Source: Salinispirillum sp049115955
GTDB lineage: Bacteria > Pseudomonadota > Gammaproteobacteria > Pseudomonadales > Natronospirillaceae
Assembly: GCA_049115955.1 (NCBI GenBank)
Contig: JAGDZJ010000007.1
Span: forward strand, 6,403-70,402
Reading direction: 5' to 3'
DNA: 64,000 nt
Shown here: positions 1 through 7,962 of the stretch, one piece after another
Numbering within the stretch: the first letter of the stretch is position 1
How the letters are laid out: every line of letters starts with the position of its first letter
The notes under the pieces: generated by a model
Database searches by the model: none
Told to the model about the DNA's origin: nothing
Seen by the model: only the letters and a program-made list of their open reading frames with translations
Position numbers and translations under genes: made by a program

Positions 1-760
1 GCACTGAGAACGCGATCTTGCGATCCGGGCCACCCAGATTCAAAGCGGCATAAAAGTAGTAGACGATCTGCGCCATGATGCGCGCCCAGTTGATCGAGTT
101 GACCGCGACCAAACGGCGCTCGCCGCGCAGGAAGCTCTGATCAGAAAAACTCTCTTTCACCATGCGCTGGCAGTCATCGAAATTGCCTTCAATGGCAATG
201 TTATGAATGTTGTCACCCAGTACCGTCGTCATTTGACGGCGCTGCACTTCCGACACCCGGTTGTGCGGATGCAAAATAAAGATGTCGATGTTCTCGCAGC
301 GGCGACAGCCTTCAATAGCCGCAGAACCGGTATCACCTGAGGTCGCACCCATGATCACGGCTTTCTCGCCACGCTTTTGCAATGAATGGTCAAGCAGGCG
401 CCCTAACAACTGCAAAGCAAAGTCTTTAAACGCCAGAGTCGGTCCGTGAAACAACTCCATCACATATTCGTTGTGATCGATCTGCTGCAATGGAACAACG
501 GCTTTATGAGCAAACGCGGCATAGGTATCGCTCAACATGGCGCGCAGTTCGTCACCGTCAATGAAGTCGGACACGAAGGGCTGAATGATCTTATAAGCGA
601 GTTGATCGTAAGGCAGTTCGCGCCAGCTACGAATCTCATCTAATGAATAGGTGGGTAATTTTTCCGGCACGTACAAACCGCCATCGGTGGCCAGGCCGGT
701 CAGAAGTACTTCTTCAAACCCCAATACCGGAGCCTTTCCACGGGTGCTGATGTATTTCAC
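1..760 (-). CDS. thrC: Threonine synthase, C-terminal part cut off by the window edge
   Basis: Pyridoxal-phosphate enzyme that turns O-phosphohomoserine into threonine, the last step of the pathway that Hom (next gene) feeds. About 253 N-terminal residues are present and the rest lies before base 1. The start is a GTG at 758-760, giving the family-typical MKYISTRG opening, with AGAGAG a few bases upstream as ribosome binding site. Visible family motifs are FHGPTLAFKDF, carrying the PLP-binding lysine, and ATSGDTGSAA in the phosphate-binding region. The 82-bp gap after hom and the shared direction suggest a hom-thrC transcription unit, the usual arrangement. The call is secure; only the C-terminus is unseen. 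Confidence 0.95.
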   Translation of the reverse strand, partial: MKYISTRGKAPVLGFEEVLLTGLATDGGLYVPEKLPTYSLDEIRSWRELPYDQLAYKIIQPFVSDFIDGDELRAMLSDTYAAFAHKAVVPLQQIDHNEYVMELFHGPTLAFKDFALQLLGRLLDHSLQKRGEKAVIMGATSGDTGSAAIEGCRRCENIDIFILHPHNRVSEVQRRQMTTVLGDNIHNIAIEGNFDDCQRMVKESFSDQSFLRGERRLVAVNSINWARIMAQIVYYFYAALNLGGPDRKIAFSV

Positions 761-842
761 GATGAGCTCTCTTAGCTAAAATCTGATGGATGCATCTTTA
801 ATTATTTGGGGCGGCATTATAAGCAATGCCGCCCCAAGCATA

Positions 843-2141
843 CTAGCCGTCGAGTTGTTCGACGCGAATGCGCGTGACCTGACCAATCACCGCGGTCTGC
901 TCTTCCAACTGACCAATAGCACGGTTCATTTCTTGCTCTTTCACACGCTGCGTCAACAGGATCAAAGGTACCGTATCGTCACCGGGTTGTGGCTCTTTTT
1001 GAATAATGGCTTCGATGTTGATGCCGTTATCACTCAAAATATTGGCAATGCGCGCCATGACGCCCACTTCGTCGGTAACCTGCATGCGCAGATAATAACT
1101 GGTCACCACCTCAGACATCGGCACCACGTTTACGCCGTCTGCCCAGCGGTGATACCCAAGGTGCGGGACGGGGTGCGCCAAATCAACTTCGCGCGCCACA
1201 TCAACGATGTCCGCAATAACCGAACTGGCGGTGGCTTCAGAACCGGCACCCGGGCCGTAGTACATAGTGGGTCCTACCGCATCACCGTGCACCAGAATCG
1301 CGTTCAATACACCGTTGACGTTAGCCAGCAGGCGCTGCTCAGGCACCAGTGTTGGGTGCACACGCATTTCAACGCCGTCTTTACCACGCTTGGCGATACC
1401 CAAGTGCTTAATGCGGTAGCCTAATTCTTCGGCGTATTGCACGTCTTCTTGAGTGATCTGCGTGATGCCTTCAGTGAACACGCTCTCGAACTGCAAGGGC
1501 ACGCCATAGGCAATAGAGGCAAGAATGGTCAGTTTGTGTGCTGCGTCGATGCCTTCAACATCGAATGTCGGATCGGCTTCGGCGTAACCCAACTCTTGCG
1601 CTTCGGCAAGCACGTCATAAAAATTACGGCCTTTTTCGCGCATCTCGGTCAGGATGAAATTGCCCGTACCGTTGATGATACCGGCCAACCAATCGACCTC
1701 GTTGGCCACCAAGCCTTCACGCAGCGCTTTGATGATCGGAATACCGCCCGCGACGGCGGCTTCAAAGGCGACGGTTACGCCCTTGGCTTCAGCAGCCTGA
1801 AAAATTTCATTGCCGTGCAGCGCGATCAAAGCCTTGTTGGCGGTCACCACGTGCTTGCCAGCCGCAATGGCTTCGAGCACCAAGTCTTTAGCGACTGTCG
1901 TACCACCAATCAGCTCAACAACAATTTGGACTTCAGGATCACGCACCACCTCAAAGATATCACGCGACACTTTGTAACCAGCGGTGTGGCTGGCAGGATT
2001 GTCGCGACGCGTTCCAATATGGGTAATCTGAATATCACGGCCCGCACGGCGACTAATCGTCTCCTGATTGCGAGTTAATACATTGAATGTACCGCTGCCA
2101 ACAGTACCCAGACCGCATATTCCGATATTAACGCGTTTCAA
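843..2141 (-). CDS. hom: Homoserine dehydrogenase with ACT domain
   Basis: Reduces aspartate semialdehyde to homoserine with NAD(P)H, the branch point to threonine and methionine. The 432-residue length fits the monofunctional enzyme. A Rossmann motif (GICGLGTVGSG) sits at the N-terminus, the catalytic middle domain contains YYGPGAGSEATASSV, and a C-terminal ACT domain from about residue 350 suggests threonine feedback control. The start codon is TTG (complement of 2139-2141), preceded by AGAGGA at suitable distance; MKRVNIGICG matches the family start. It is followed by thrC. Its substrate comes from Asd, encoded at 28-29 kb, and MetZ at 15-16 kb uses a product of the methionine branch. Confidence 0.97.
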   Translation of the reverse strand: MKRVNIGICGLGTVGSGTFNVLTRNQETISRRAGRDIQITHIGTRRDNPASHTAGYKVSRDIFEVVRDPEVQIVVELIGGTTVAKDLVLEAIAAGKHVVTANKALIALHGNEIFQAAEAKGVTVAFEAAVAGGIPIIKALREGLVANEVDWLAGIINGTGNFILTEMREKGRNFYDVLAEAQELGYAEADPTFDVEGIDAAHKLTILASIAYGVPLQFESVFTEGITQITQEDVQYAEELGYRIKHLGIAKRGKDGVEMRVHPTLVPEQRLLANVNGVLNAILVHGDAVGPTMYYGPGAGSEATASSVIADIVDVAREVDLAHPVPHLGYHRWADGVNVVPMSEVVTSYYLRMQVTDEVGVMARIANILSDNGINIEAIIQKEPQPGDDTVPLILLTQRVKEQEMNRAIGQLEEQTAVIGQVTRIRVEQLDG

Positions 2142-2167
2142 GGGAGAGAATCCTCTTACTGTGAGTG

Positions 2168-2185
2168 TGCTTTGATGTCAAAGCA
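2168..2185. promoter_or_regulatory. Palindrome just upstream of hom
   Basis: TGCTTTGA and TCAAAGCA are perfect 8-bp inverted arms separated by TG. The site lies 27 bp upstream of the hom start codon, where a promoter or operator could be. The sequence shows symmetry only; a regulatory role is inference. It could also be a small hairpin in the mRNA leader. Confidence 0.35.
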
Positions 2186-2280
2186 TGAGACAAAAAATCG
2201 AGCCGAAAACATACGTGTTTAGGGGCTTGGTGTCAATCTGAGTGGACATGCAATGTGGCGACCGTCGCAGGGCCGCCAGA

Positions 2281-2423
2281 GAATTGGGTTGTGCCTCCGG
2301 CGCTCCACGGCAGGCCGAAAGGGACCGAAAATAATGCTTAGGCATTATTCCCGCCCTGCGGGCGCCTAGCGGCGGTCTTAATTGCTGTCGCAATTGATCG
2401 CGCCTTGAGGCACAACCCAATTC
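2281..2423. repeat. Nested palindromic element between hom and rplS
   Basis: Outer arms of 17 bp are perfect inverted copies (GAATTGGGTTGTGCCTC at 2281-2297 against 2407-2423). Inside are three shorter perfect hairpins: AATAATGC-TTAG-GCATTATT at 2330-2349, CGCCC-TGC-GGGCG at 2352-2364 and AATTGC-TGTC-GCAATT at 2380-2395. It fills most of the 434-bp gap between hom and rplS. It lacks the constant blocks of the leu-region elements, so it is a different sequence family with the same general plan. An 80-codon open frame across it (2178-2420) is low complexity and is not called a gene. Function unknown. Confidence 0.7.
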
Positions 2424-2528
2424 CCCAGCCCGCCGATCAGCAAACTAGGAATACCCCCGAAAGTCCGAATCATGCCGACCACACGGGATAATGCATACCC
2501 CGAGAGCCCGAAGAGGCTACTTGCCCAT

Positions 2529-2555
2529 AAAAAAAGGCGACCGAAGTCGCCTTTT
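2529..2555 (-). terminator. Rho-independent terminator of the rpsP-rplS operon
   Basis: Ten-bp stem AAAAGGCGAC / GTCGCCTTTT with a four-base loop (CGAA), followed on the minus strand by a run of seven T. It lies about 20 bp after the rplS stop codon. Confidence 0.9.
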
Positions 2556-2575
2556 GAGGAAAGAGGATTAATGAA

Positions 2576-2932
2576 TTAACCCAACTTTTCCTTGATGCGC
2601 GCGCTCTTACCAGAACGCTCACGCAGATAGTACAGCTTCGCTTTACGCACATCACCGCGACGAATAACCTGGATGCTATCAACAACCGGGCTGTAAGTCT
2701 GGAATGAACGCTCAACGCCAACACCGTGAGAGATTTTACGAACGGTGAAAGCAGAGTTCAGGCCGCGATTACGCTTGCCAATAACTACACCTTCATACGC
2801 CTGCAAACGCTCACGCGTGCCTTCAACTACTTTTACCTGTACGACAACGGTATCACCCGTGCCGAAAGCGGGAATTTCTTTACTCATCTGTTCAGCTTCG
2901 ATCTGCTGAATGATCAAATTTTTGTTGCTCAT
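2576..2932 (-). CDS. rplS: 50S ribosomal protein L19
   Basis: Large-subunit ribosomal protein at the 30S/50S interface. The 118-residue length and the sequence (GDTVVVQVKVVEG..RLQAYEGVVI..RNRGLNSAFTVRKISHGVGVERSFQTYSP) are typical of L19 throughout. It starts with ATG 12 bp after trmD and is the last gene of the rpsP-rimM-trmD-rplS operon, ending in a clear terminator. A 255-bp minus-strand open frame overlapping its 3' part in another frame is a shadow and is ignored. Confidence 0.99.
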   Translation of the reverse strand: MSNKNLIIQQIEAEQMSKEIPAFGTGDTVVVQVKVVEGTRERLQAYEGVVIGKRNRGLNSAFTVRKISHGVGVERSFQTYSPVVDSIQVIRRGDVRKAKLYYLRERSGKSARIKEKLG

Positions 2933-2944
2933 CTTTAATGGCTC

Positions 2945-3703
2945 CTATGGCTTGGTGACGTTCTCGGCGTGTTCACGCTGGAACTCACCCAACAAGGTTG
3001 TTTCTTCCGGAGTTAAAGGTCTGGCCTCTAACAAGTCCGGACGTTTTAACCAAGTTCTACCGAGCGCTTCTTTGAGTCGCCAGCGTCGAATCAACTCGTG
3101 ATTCCCACTCAACAACACCTCCGGCACTCGAATTCCATCGATCTCTTCAGGACGCGTAAAATGAGGGCAGTCCAACAAACCCTGTGCAAAGGAATCTTCC
3201 ACCGCTGACAACTCGTGCCCAAGAGCTCCGGGAACCAAACGGATCACCGAATCAATCATGGCCATGGCTGCCAGTTCGCCACCACTCAACACAAAGTCTC
3301 CCACCGACCACTCTTCGTCAACTTCAGACTGAATGATCCGTTCGTCGATCCCCTCATATCGGCCACAGACCAATATCAGCTTCTCGCGTTGTGCCAACGA
3401 TTCCACACCTGACTGAGTCAGTGGCCGGCCTTGAGGAGACAGATAGATGGTGGTAACACCCTCTCCTGCTGCCTGCTTAGCGGCCTGTATGGCATCGCGC
3501 AGTGGCTGGAATTTCATCAACATACCAGGGCCACCGCCAAAAGGTCGGTCGTCTACGGTACGATGTCGGTCCGTTGTGTAATCACGCGGGTCCCAGAAAT
3601 CCAGTGCTATCAGTTCTTTCTTAACCGCCCTGCCGGTTACACCGTGCTCGGTGATGGCGCGGAACATTTCGGGAAAAAGACTGACTATTCCTATCCACTT
3701 CAT
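2945..3703 (-). CDS. trmD: tRNA (guanine-37-N1)-methyltransferase
   Basis: Methylates G37 next to the anticodon using S-adenosylmethionine, which prevents +1 frameshifting. The 252 residues start MKWIGIVSLFPEMF. The SPOUT trefoil-knot region is recognisable by LSPQGRPL, CGRYEGIDERI and SVGDFVLSGGE. It sits 8 bp after rimM and 12 bp before rplS, the classical order. Nothing is unusual. Confidence 0.98.
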   Translation of the reverse strand: MKWIGIVSLFPEMFRAITEHGVTGRAVKKELIALDFWDPRDYTTDRHRTVDDRPFGGGPGMLMKFQPLRDAIQAAKQAAGEGVTTIYLSPQGRPLTQSGVESLAQREKLILVCGRYEGIDERIIQSEVDEEWSVGDFVLSGGELAAMAMIDSVIRLVPGALGHELSAVEDSFAQGLLDCPHFTRPEEIDGIRVPEVLLSGNHELIRRWRLKEALGRTWLKRPDLLEARPLTPEETTLLGEFQREHAENVTKP

Positions 3704-3711
3704 GGACCCGG

Positions 3712-4245
3712 TTAAAACTCCGGATCCCAGTCAACCGTGATCAACTCACGGTCAAGGTCTATCGACTTCACAACTTCATCCCAAATATAAGGAAGCAGTC
3801 GTTCTTGCTGGCTATCGTCTGGCCGTTCGCTATGAACCACCATGACGTCGTTGGCTTTGCCAGCGCTCATCATATGATGCACACGACCCAGATTCACCCC
3901 ATCCACTGTTTCCACAGTGAGCCCTTCCAACTGCCACCAGTAATAATCGCCGTCTTCCAGCTCTGGTAACATGCCACGTTCAATTTTGATCTCGAACCCG
4001 GCTAAGGCTTCGGCGCCTTCACGATCATCCACACCTTGTATGTGAGCAATCATGCCTTTGCCATGGGATTTACCCCGATCTACATTCACCCAACGCTTTT
4101 CGCCATCTCGCTCAATAAACCAGCGCTCGTAATCGAGAATCTGATCCATTGGATCGGTATGAGAAAAGATCTTCACCCATCCGCGCACACCGTAAACCGA
4201 TGTTATTTTGCCCAGAGTAATGAGGTCTGTTGGTTTATGTTGCAT
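3712..4245 (-). CDS. rimM: 16S rRNA processing / ribosome maturation factor RimM
   Basis: Assembly factor that binds the 30S head and helps mature 16S rRNA. About 177 residues. An N-terminal RimM beta-barrel carries ITSVYGVRGWVKIFSHTDP, and a C-terminal PRC-barrel domain contains GDYYWWQLEGLTV. A GTG (4246-4248) stands immediately before the ATG chosen here (4243-4245); either could initiate. Second gene of the rpsP operon, 27 bp after rpsP. Confidence 0.97.
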   Translation of the reverse strand: MQHKPTDLITLGKITSVYGVRGWVKIFSHTDPMDQILDYERWFIERDGEKRWVNVDRGKSHGKGMIAHIQGVDDREGAEALAGFEIKIERGMLPELEDGDYYWWQLEGLTVETVDGVNLGRVHHMMSAGKANDVMVVHSERPDDSQQERLLPYIWDEVVKSIDLDRELITVDWDPEF

Positions 4246-4272
4246 CACTTACTACGCCCCGCATTCAGCAGA

Positions 4273-4521
4273 TCATGCGGATTTTTTGAACTCTTTTATG
4301 AGTTGACTAACACGCTCAGTCGGCTGAGCGCCTTTACCTACCCAATAGTCGACGCGATCTAGGGCGATGCGCAAGCGCTCTTCCTGGCCACGGGCGATTG
4401 GGTTGAAGAAACCAATTTGCTCGATATGACGTCCATCACGTGGACGACGGCTATCTGCAACGGTCAAGTGGTAAAATGGGCGCTTTTTAGAACCGCCTCG
4501 TGCTAAACGTATAACTACCAT
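4273..4521 (-). CDS. rpsP: 30S ribosomal protein S16
   Basis: Small-subunit ribosomal protein, 82 residues, beginning MVVIRLARGGSKKRPFYHL as in all S16 proteins. First gene of the rpsP-rimM-trmD-rplS operon. AGGAGG-like bases (taggaggacgcg) precede the ATG. Upstream are a hairpin and a TATAAT -10 box. Confidence 0.99.
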   Translation of the reverse strand: MVVIRLARGGSKKRPFYHLTVADSRRPRDGRHIEQIGFFNPIARGQEERLRIALDRVDYWVGKGAQPTERVSQLIKEFKKSA

Positions 4522-4538
4522 CGCGTCCTCCTATCAGG

Positions 4539-4609
4539 GGTAGGTTTTGAAATCACCTACCGTTCTAGCTGCCGGGGTTAAGATACCCGAACCCTAAAAC
4601 CGGATTATA
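4539..4609 (-). promoter_or_regulatory. rpsP operon promoter -10 box and leader hairpin
   Basis: On the minus strand a perfect TATAAT lies at 4604-4609, about 85 bp before the rpsP ATG. The -35 is weak, with TTGATG 19 bp upstream the best match. In the transcribed leader GGTAGGT (4555-4561 complement) and ACCTACC (4539-4545) form a 7-bp hairpin just upstream of the ribosome binding site. The promoter call rests on the -10 box. A role of the hairpin in translation is inference. Confidence 0.5.
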
Positions 4610-4685
4610 AAAACACTGCACATCCAATCATCAAATGACGGGGTACAGCACGGGAGCGGCGATTATACGGTTTCAGCAGGGGAAA

Positions 4686-6227
4686 TCAAGACGCTGGAGC
4701 AGCACTGTGCTTTTGAGTGGGCTCGGGGGTGTAGGCAGCGAGGAATTTGATCAACTCATTTAATGGCATCGGCCGCGCGAGCATATAGCCCTGCAACTCA
4801 TGACAAGCATGATCAAGCAAAAAGGTAGCCTGCTGCTCTGTTTCTACTCCTTCTGCTACCACCCGCAAGCCCAACGCATTGGCCATGGCAATAATAGTTC
4901 GCACGATCATCTTGTCGCTGTTGTTATCAGGAATATCACTGATAAAGGACTGATCAATTTTCAACTCTTGCACGGGCAAGCTGCGTAACATGCTTAACGA
5001 CGAATAGCCGGTACCAAAGTCATCCACGGAAAGCTGAAACCCCAGTTCGCGCAGCCCTTGCAGACAAGCTAACGAACTTTCCAAGTTGTCCATCACAGAG
5101 GTTTCTGTAATCTCCAACTGGACCCATTCAGGGCGCACCCCATACTCTGCAAACAAGCCGGCAAAACGGCTTACCGATGACTCCCCCACTACGTCGCTCG
5201 TCGAAAGGTTCAACGACACCCTAGGTATCAAACCTCCCAGCAGCTCCGACCCCATCAACTCTTGCGCCGCTCGACGGCAAACAAATTGCGTGACCTCACC
5301 GATGATGCCCTGCTGCTCAGCCAGTGGGATAAACACATCCGGCCCCACCGTTTGCCCATCATCTCTACGCCAGCGCACCAACACTTCCACACCTGACAGA
5401 CGACGCGTCCGAGCATGAAATTGTGGTTGATAAACCACACTCAGTTTGTCGGCGGCCAAAGCTTCTTTGAAATCCAGCATGAGTTGCAGTCTTGAATGCA
5501 CATCATCGCCATAGTCTTGATTGTACAGACGAAATTGACCCGCGCCCGATTGTTTAGCTTCATCAAGTGCCAGAGCAGCGGCCGCCATAAGAGACTTACT
5601 GTTTAAGCCATCAATGGGAAAATGTGCGGCACCGACACTGGCGCTTAATCCGAGCGCTGGGTGGTCCGGTAAGCGTATACGCCTGATAGCAGAAACCAAC
5701 TCGGCAATAAGTGGCACCAACTCAGTTTCCCAATTGACATCGCGCAGTGAAACCGAAAACTCGTCGCCGGCGATGCGACCAATCACCGCTCGGGTTTCAA
5801 ATTGCTCACGCAGGGTCTCAGCCATATGCCGCAAAACGTCATCGCCGACGGCATGCCCCGAGGAATTATTGATTTGCCGAAAACCATCCAGATTGATGTG
5901 CAATAAAGCGAGGTGTTCGCCGCCTTGAACGGCAAGTTTCAGCTCATTGTCGAGTTCACGCCGAAACATGTGACGATTAAGCAGTTGCGTTAATGTATCC
6001 CGCTCCGAAAGCGACCGCTCGCGCAACAAGGCTTGTTTAGCCAGCCAAAAGAAAAATACGCCGGTGACCAAGACAAAAAACCATCCCTTGTACGTTTGCA
6101 GCCGCGACAATGCATCTGCGTTATCGACCACCCGCTCCAGCGCCTGATCAGAGAATAAGATCCAAAGCACACCGAAGAAAATGTAAACCAGAGCCAAACG
6201 AAACGCGGCGTAGGATGCAGACTGCAT
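4686..6227 (-). CDS. Membrane GGDEF-EAL protein (cyclic-di-GMP turnover)
   Basis: About 513 residues with two N-terminal membrane segments (roughly 7-25 and 48-66) flanking a very short non-cytoplasmic loop, then a GGDEF domain and an EAL domain. The GGDEF signature is degenerate (AGDEF at about 153-157), so cyclase activity is uncertain. The EAL domain keeps the expected acidic and metal-binding motifs (EVL for EAL at about 281, EITET, DDFGTGYSS, KIDQSF, AEGVET, LQGYMLARP), so phosphodiesterase activity is likely. The open frame extends 26 codons further upstream, but that reaches into the gltX terminator; I prefer the internal ATG (6225-6227), although no strong Shine-Dalgarno precedes it. 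It stands alone, between terminator-bounded gltX and rpsP. Confidence 0.9.
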   Translation of the reverse strand: MQSASYAAFRLALVYIFFGVLWILFSDQALERVVDNADALSRLQTYKGWFFVLVTGVFFFWLAKQALLRERSLSERDTLTQLLNRHMFRRELDNELKLAVQGGEHLALLHINLDGFRQINNSSGHAVGDDVLRHMAETLREQFETRAVIGRIAGDEFSVSLRDVNWETELVPLIAELVSAIRRIRLPDHPALGLSASVGAAHFPIDGLNSKSLMAAAALALDEAKQSGAGQFRLYNQDYGDDVHSRLQLMLDFKEALAADKLSVVYQPQFHARTRRLSGVEVLVRWRRDDGQTVGPDVFIPLAEQQGIIGEVTQFVCRRAAQELMGSELLGGLIPRVSLNLSTSDVVGESSVSRFAGLFAEYGVRPEWVQLEITETSVMDNLESSLACLQGLRELGFQLSVDDFGTGYSSLSMLRSLPVQELKIDQSFISDIPDNNSDKMIVRTIIAMANALGLRVVAEGVETEQQATFLLDHACHELQGYMLARPMPLNELIKFLAAYTPEPTQKHSAAPAS

Positions 6228-6304
6228 AATGACCCATGTGTTAGAAGAAATTTCCCTATGCTTACAAGGTAGCAAACAATACGAACACAGGCATACCTTA
6301 GACA

Positions 6305-6343
6305 TAAAAAAACCTCCGTGCCGAGTGGCGACGGAGGTTTTTT
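6305..6343 (-). terminator. gltX terminator
   Basis: Thirteen-bp stem AAAAAACCTCCGT / ACGGAGGTTTTTT with an 11-base loop, T-rich on the minus strand, 13 bp past the gltX stop codon. Confidence 0.92.
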
Positions 6344-6356
6344 CTATCCGTTTCTA

Positions 6357-7853
6357 TCAGTCCATGAACTGGCCGATTGCGGCGAATTCGTCTTCCAACA
6401 CTTTCAGCTCTTTCTTGCTGTAGGCTTCAAATAACGACAGCGCATGACGTAACCGTGCGCGAACCATGTCAGGGCCAAGAATCACCATGGCGTCGAGCAC
6501 AGACACGGAGCGCGGCGACCCTGTGATGGCAACAAAGAACGGGAACAATACATCCTTCAGCTTAACGCCCAGATGCTCACCAATGCCTTTTACATCGGCC
6601 ATAATGTGCTCTTTGTCCCAATGGCGCTCGGTTTCAAGCTTCCACAGGCTGAGCTGCAGTATCTTACGCGTCAGCTCTGAGTCGATCTTCTTGTGCTCGA
6701 AGTCAGCGGCCGTAATGGTTGGCATACCGGCGAAGAAGAATGACGCCAAAGGCGCGACATCACTCAGGCGCTCAACACGTTCACGCACCAGAGGCAGGAA
6801 CTGCATGATGTAGTCTTGGTTATAAGCCCACTCCATCAAGCGTTGAGCAAACTGCTCATCACTCAGGCTCTCACGCAGATAGCGCCCGTTCAGCCAGTCG
6901 AGTTTTTCGGTATCAAACACCGGACCACCCAAGGACACGCGGCTGATGTCAAAGTTCTTGATCATCTCGTCGAGGGTGAACTTCTCTTCACCGTCCGGCA
7001 TGGTCCAGCCCATCATGCCCAAATAGTTCAGCAGTGCTTCGGGCAAAATACCGAGACGACGGTAATAGTCGATTGACGTCGGGTTCTTGCGCTTAGACAA
7101 TTTAGACTTATCGGCGTTACGCAGCAATGGCATGTGGAAGAACTGCGGCGCTTCCCAGCCAAAGTATTGGTACAACAAAATGTGTTTCGGCGTTGAGGAA
7201 ATCCATTCTTCACCACGAATGACGTGGGTGATTTCCATCAAGTGGTCGTCCACCACGTTCGCCAAGTGATAGCTTGGCAGTCCGTCTGACTTCAGCAACA
7301 CCTGCATGTCGACCTGTTTCCATTCGATCTCGATGGGGTCACGCAGCATATCGCGCACTTCGCAGGTGCCTTCGCGCGGTACGTCCATACGGACCACCGA
7401 TTTTTCGCCAGCCGCATGGCGCTCGGCCACTTGGTCTTTAGTCAAACCCTTGCAGCGTCCATCGTAACCCGGTGGCTGACCGTTCAGGCGCTGTTCGCGG
7501 CGCATGGCATCCAATCGTTCAGAAGTACAGAAACAATGGAAAGCATGCCCTTCGTCCACCAACTGATCGGCGTACTTGCGATAGATTTCCGACCGATCAC
7601 TCTGGCGATACGGGCCGTGTGGGCCACCTTTGTCCGGACCTTCGTCCCAGCTCAAACCCATCCAGTTCAGGGCGTTCAATATCGCCTGTTCTGATTCTGG
7701 CGTGCTGCGTTGCTGATCGGTGTCTTCGATGCGCAAGATGAACTCGCCGCCTTGGCTTTTCGCAAAGGCACGATTGAACAGCGCAATGTAAGCGGTGCCG
7801 ACATGGGGGTCACCGGTGGGTGACGGCGCGACGCGGGTGCGGACTTTAGCCAT
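6357..7853 (-). CDS. gltX: Glutamyl-tRNA synthetase
   Basis: Charges tRNA-Glu with glutamate in the cytoplasm. 498 residues. Class I signatures are present: the HIGH-type motif PSPTGDPHVGT near residues 10-20 and the KMSKS-type motif KLSKRKN near 240. Length and start (MAKVRTRVAPSPTG) fit the full-length enzyme rather than the short Glu-Q-tRNA synthetase paralogue. Monocistronic by context: a good terminator follows it and a TATAAT box precedes it. Confidence 0.98.
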   Translation of the reverse strand: MAKVRTRVAPSPTGDPHVGTAYIALFNRAFAKSQGGEFILRIEDTDQQRSTPESEQAILNALNWMGLSWDEGPDKGGPHGPYRQSDRSEIYRKYADQLVDEGHAFHCFCTSERLDAMRREQRLNGQPPGYDGRCKGLTKDQVAERHAAGEKSVVRMDVPREGTCEVRDMLRDPIEIEWKQVDMQVLLKSDGLPSYHLANVVDDHLMEITHVIRGEEWISSTPKHILLYQYFGWEAPQFFHMPLLRNADKSKLSKRKNPTSIDYYRRLGILPEALLNYLGMMGWTMPDGEEKFTLDEMIKNFDISRVSLGGPVFDTEKLDWLNGRYLRESLSDEQFAQRLMEWAYNQDYIMQFLPLVRERVERLSDVAPLASFFFAGMPTITAADFEHKKIDSELTRKILQLSLWKLETERHWDKEHIMADVKGIGEHLGVKLKDVLFPFFVAITGSPRSVSVLDAMVILGPDMVRARLRHALSLFEAYSKKELKVLEDEFAAIGQFMD

Positions 7854-7930
7854 GAATCCTCTTTACTCCGATCAGGTTGAGCAACCACTGCCGCAAAGGC
7901 AATGGTTACGAGTGTAATTTAAGACCGGGC

Positions 7931-7936
7931 ATTATA
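7931..7936 (-). promoter_or_regulatory. Candidate gltX -10 box
   Basis: TATAAT on the minus strand about 80 bp before the gltX start, followed by a GC-rich stretch (GCCCGG) like the discriminator of growth-rate controlled promoters. No convincing -35 at 16-18 bp, so moderate confidence only. Confidence 0.4.
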
Positions 7937-7962
7937 AGGAAGGCGCAACGTTAAAGCGAGGG

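Noticed and set aside
786..1424. Long + strand open frames opposite hom, purF, leuC, accD, infC/thrS and others
   Set aside because: They are complements of well-supported genes, with typical His/Arg/Gln-rich shadow composition.
2178..2420. 80-codon open frame on the minus strand between hom and rplS
   Set aside because: It lies across the nested palindromic element, is rich in Arg/Ala/Gly from structure-driven sequence, has no ribosome site and no recognisable domain.
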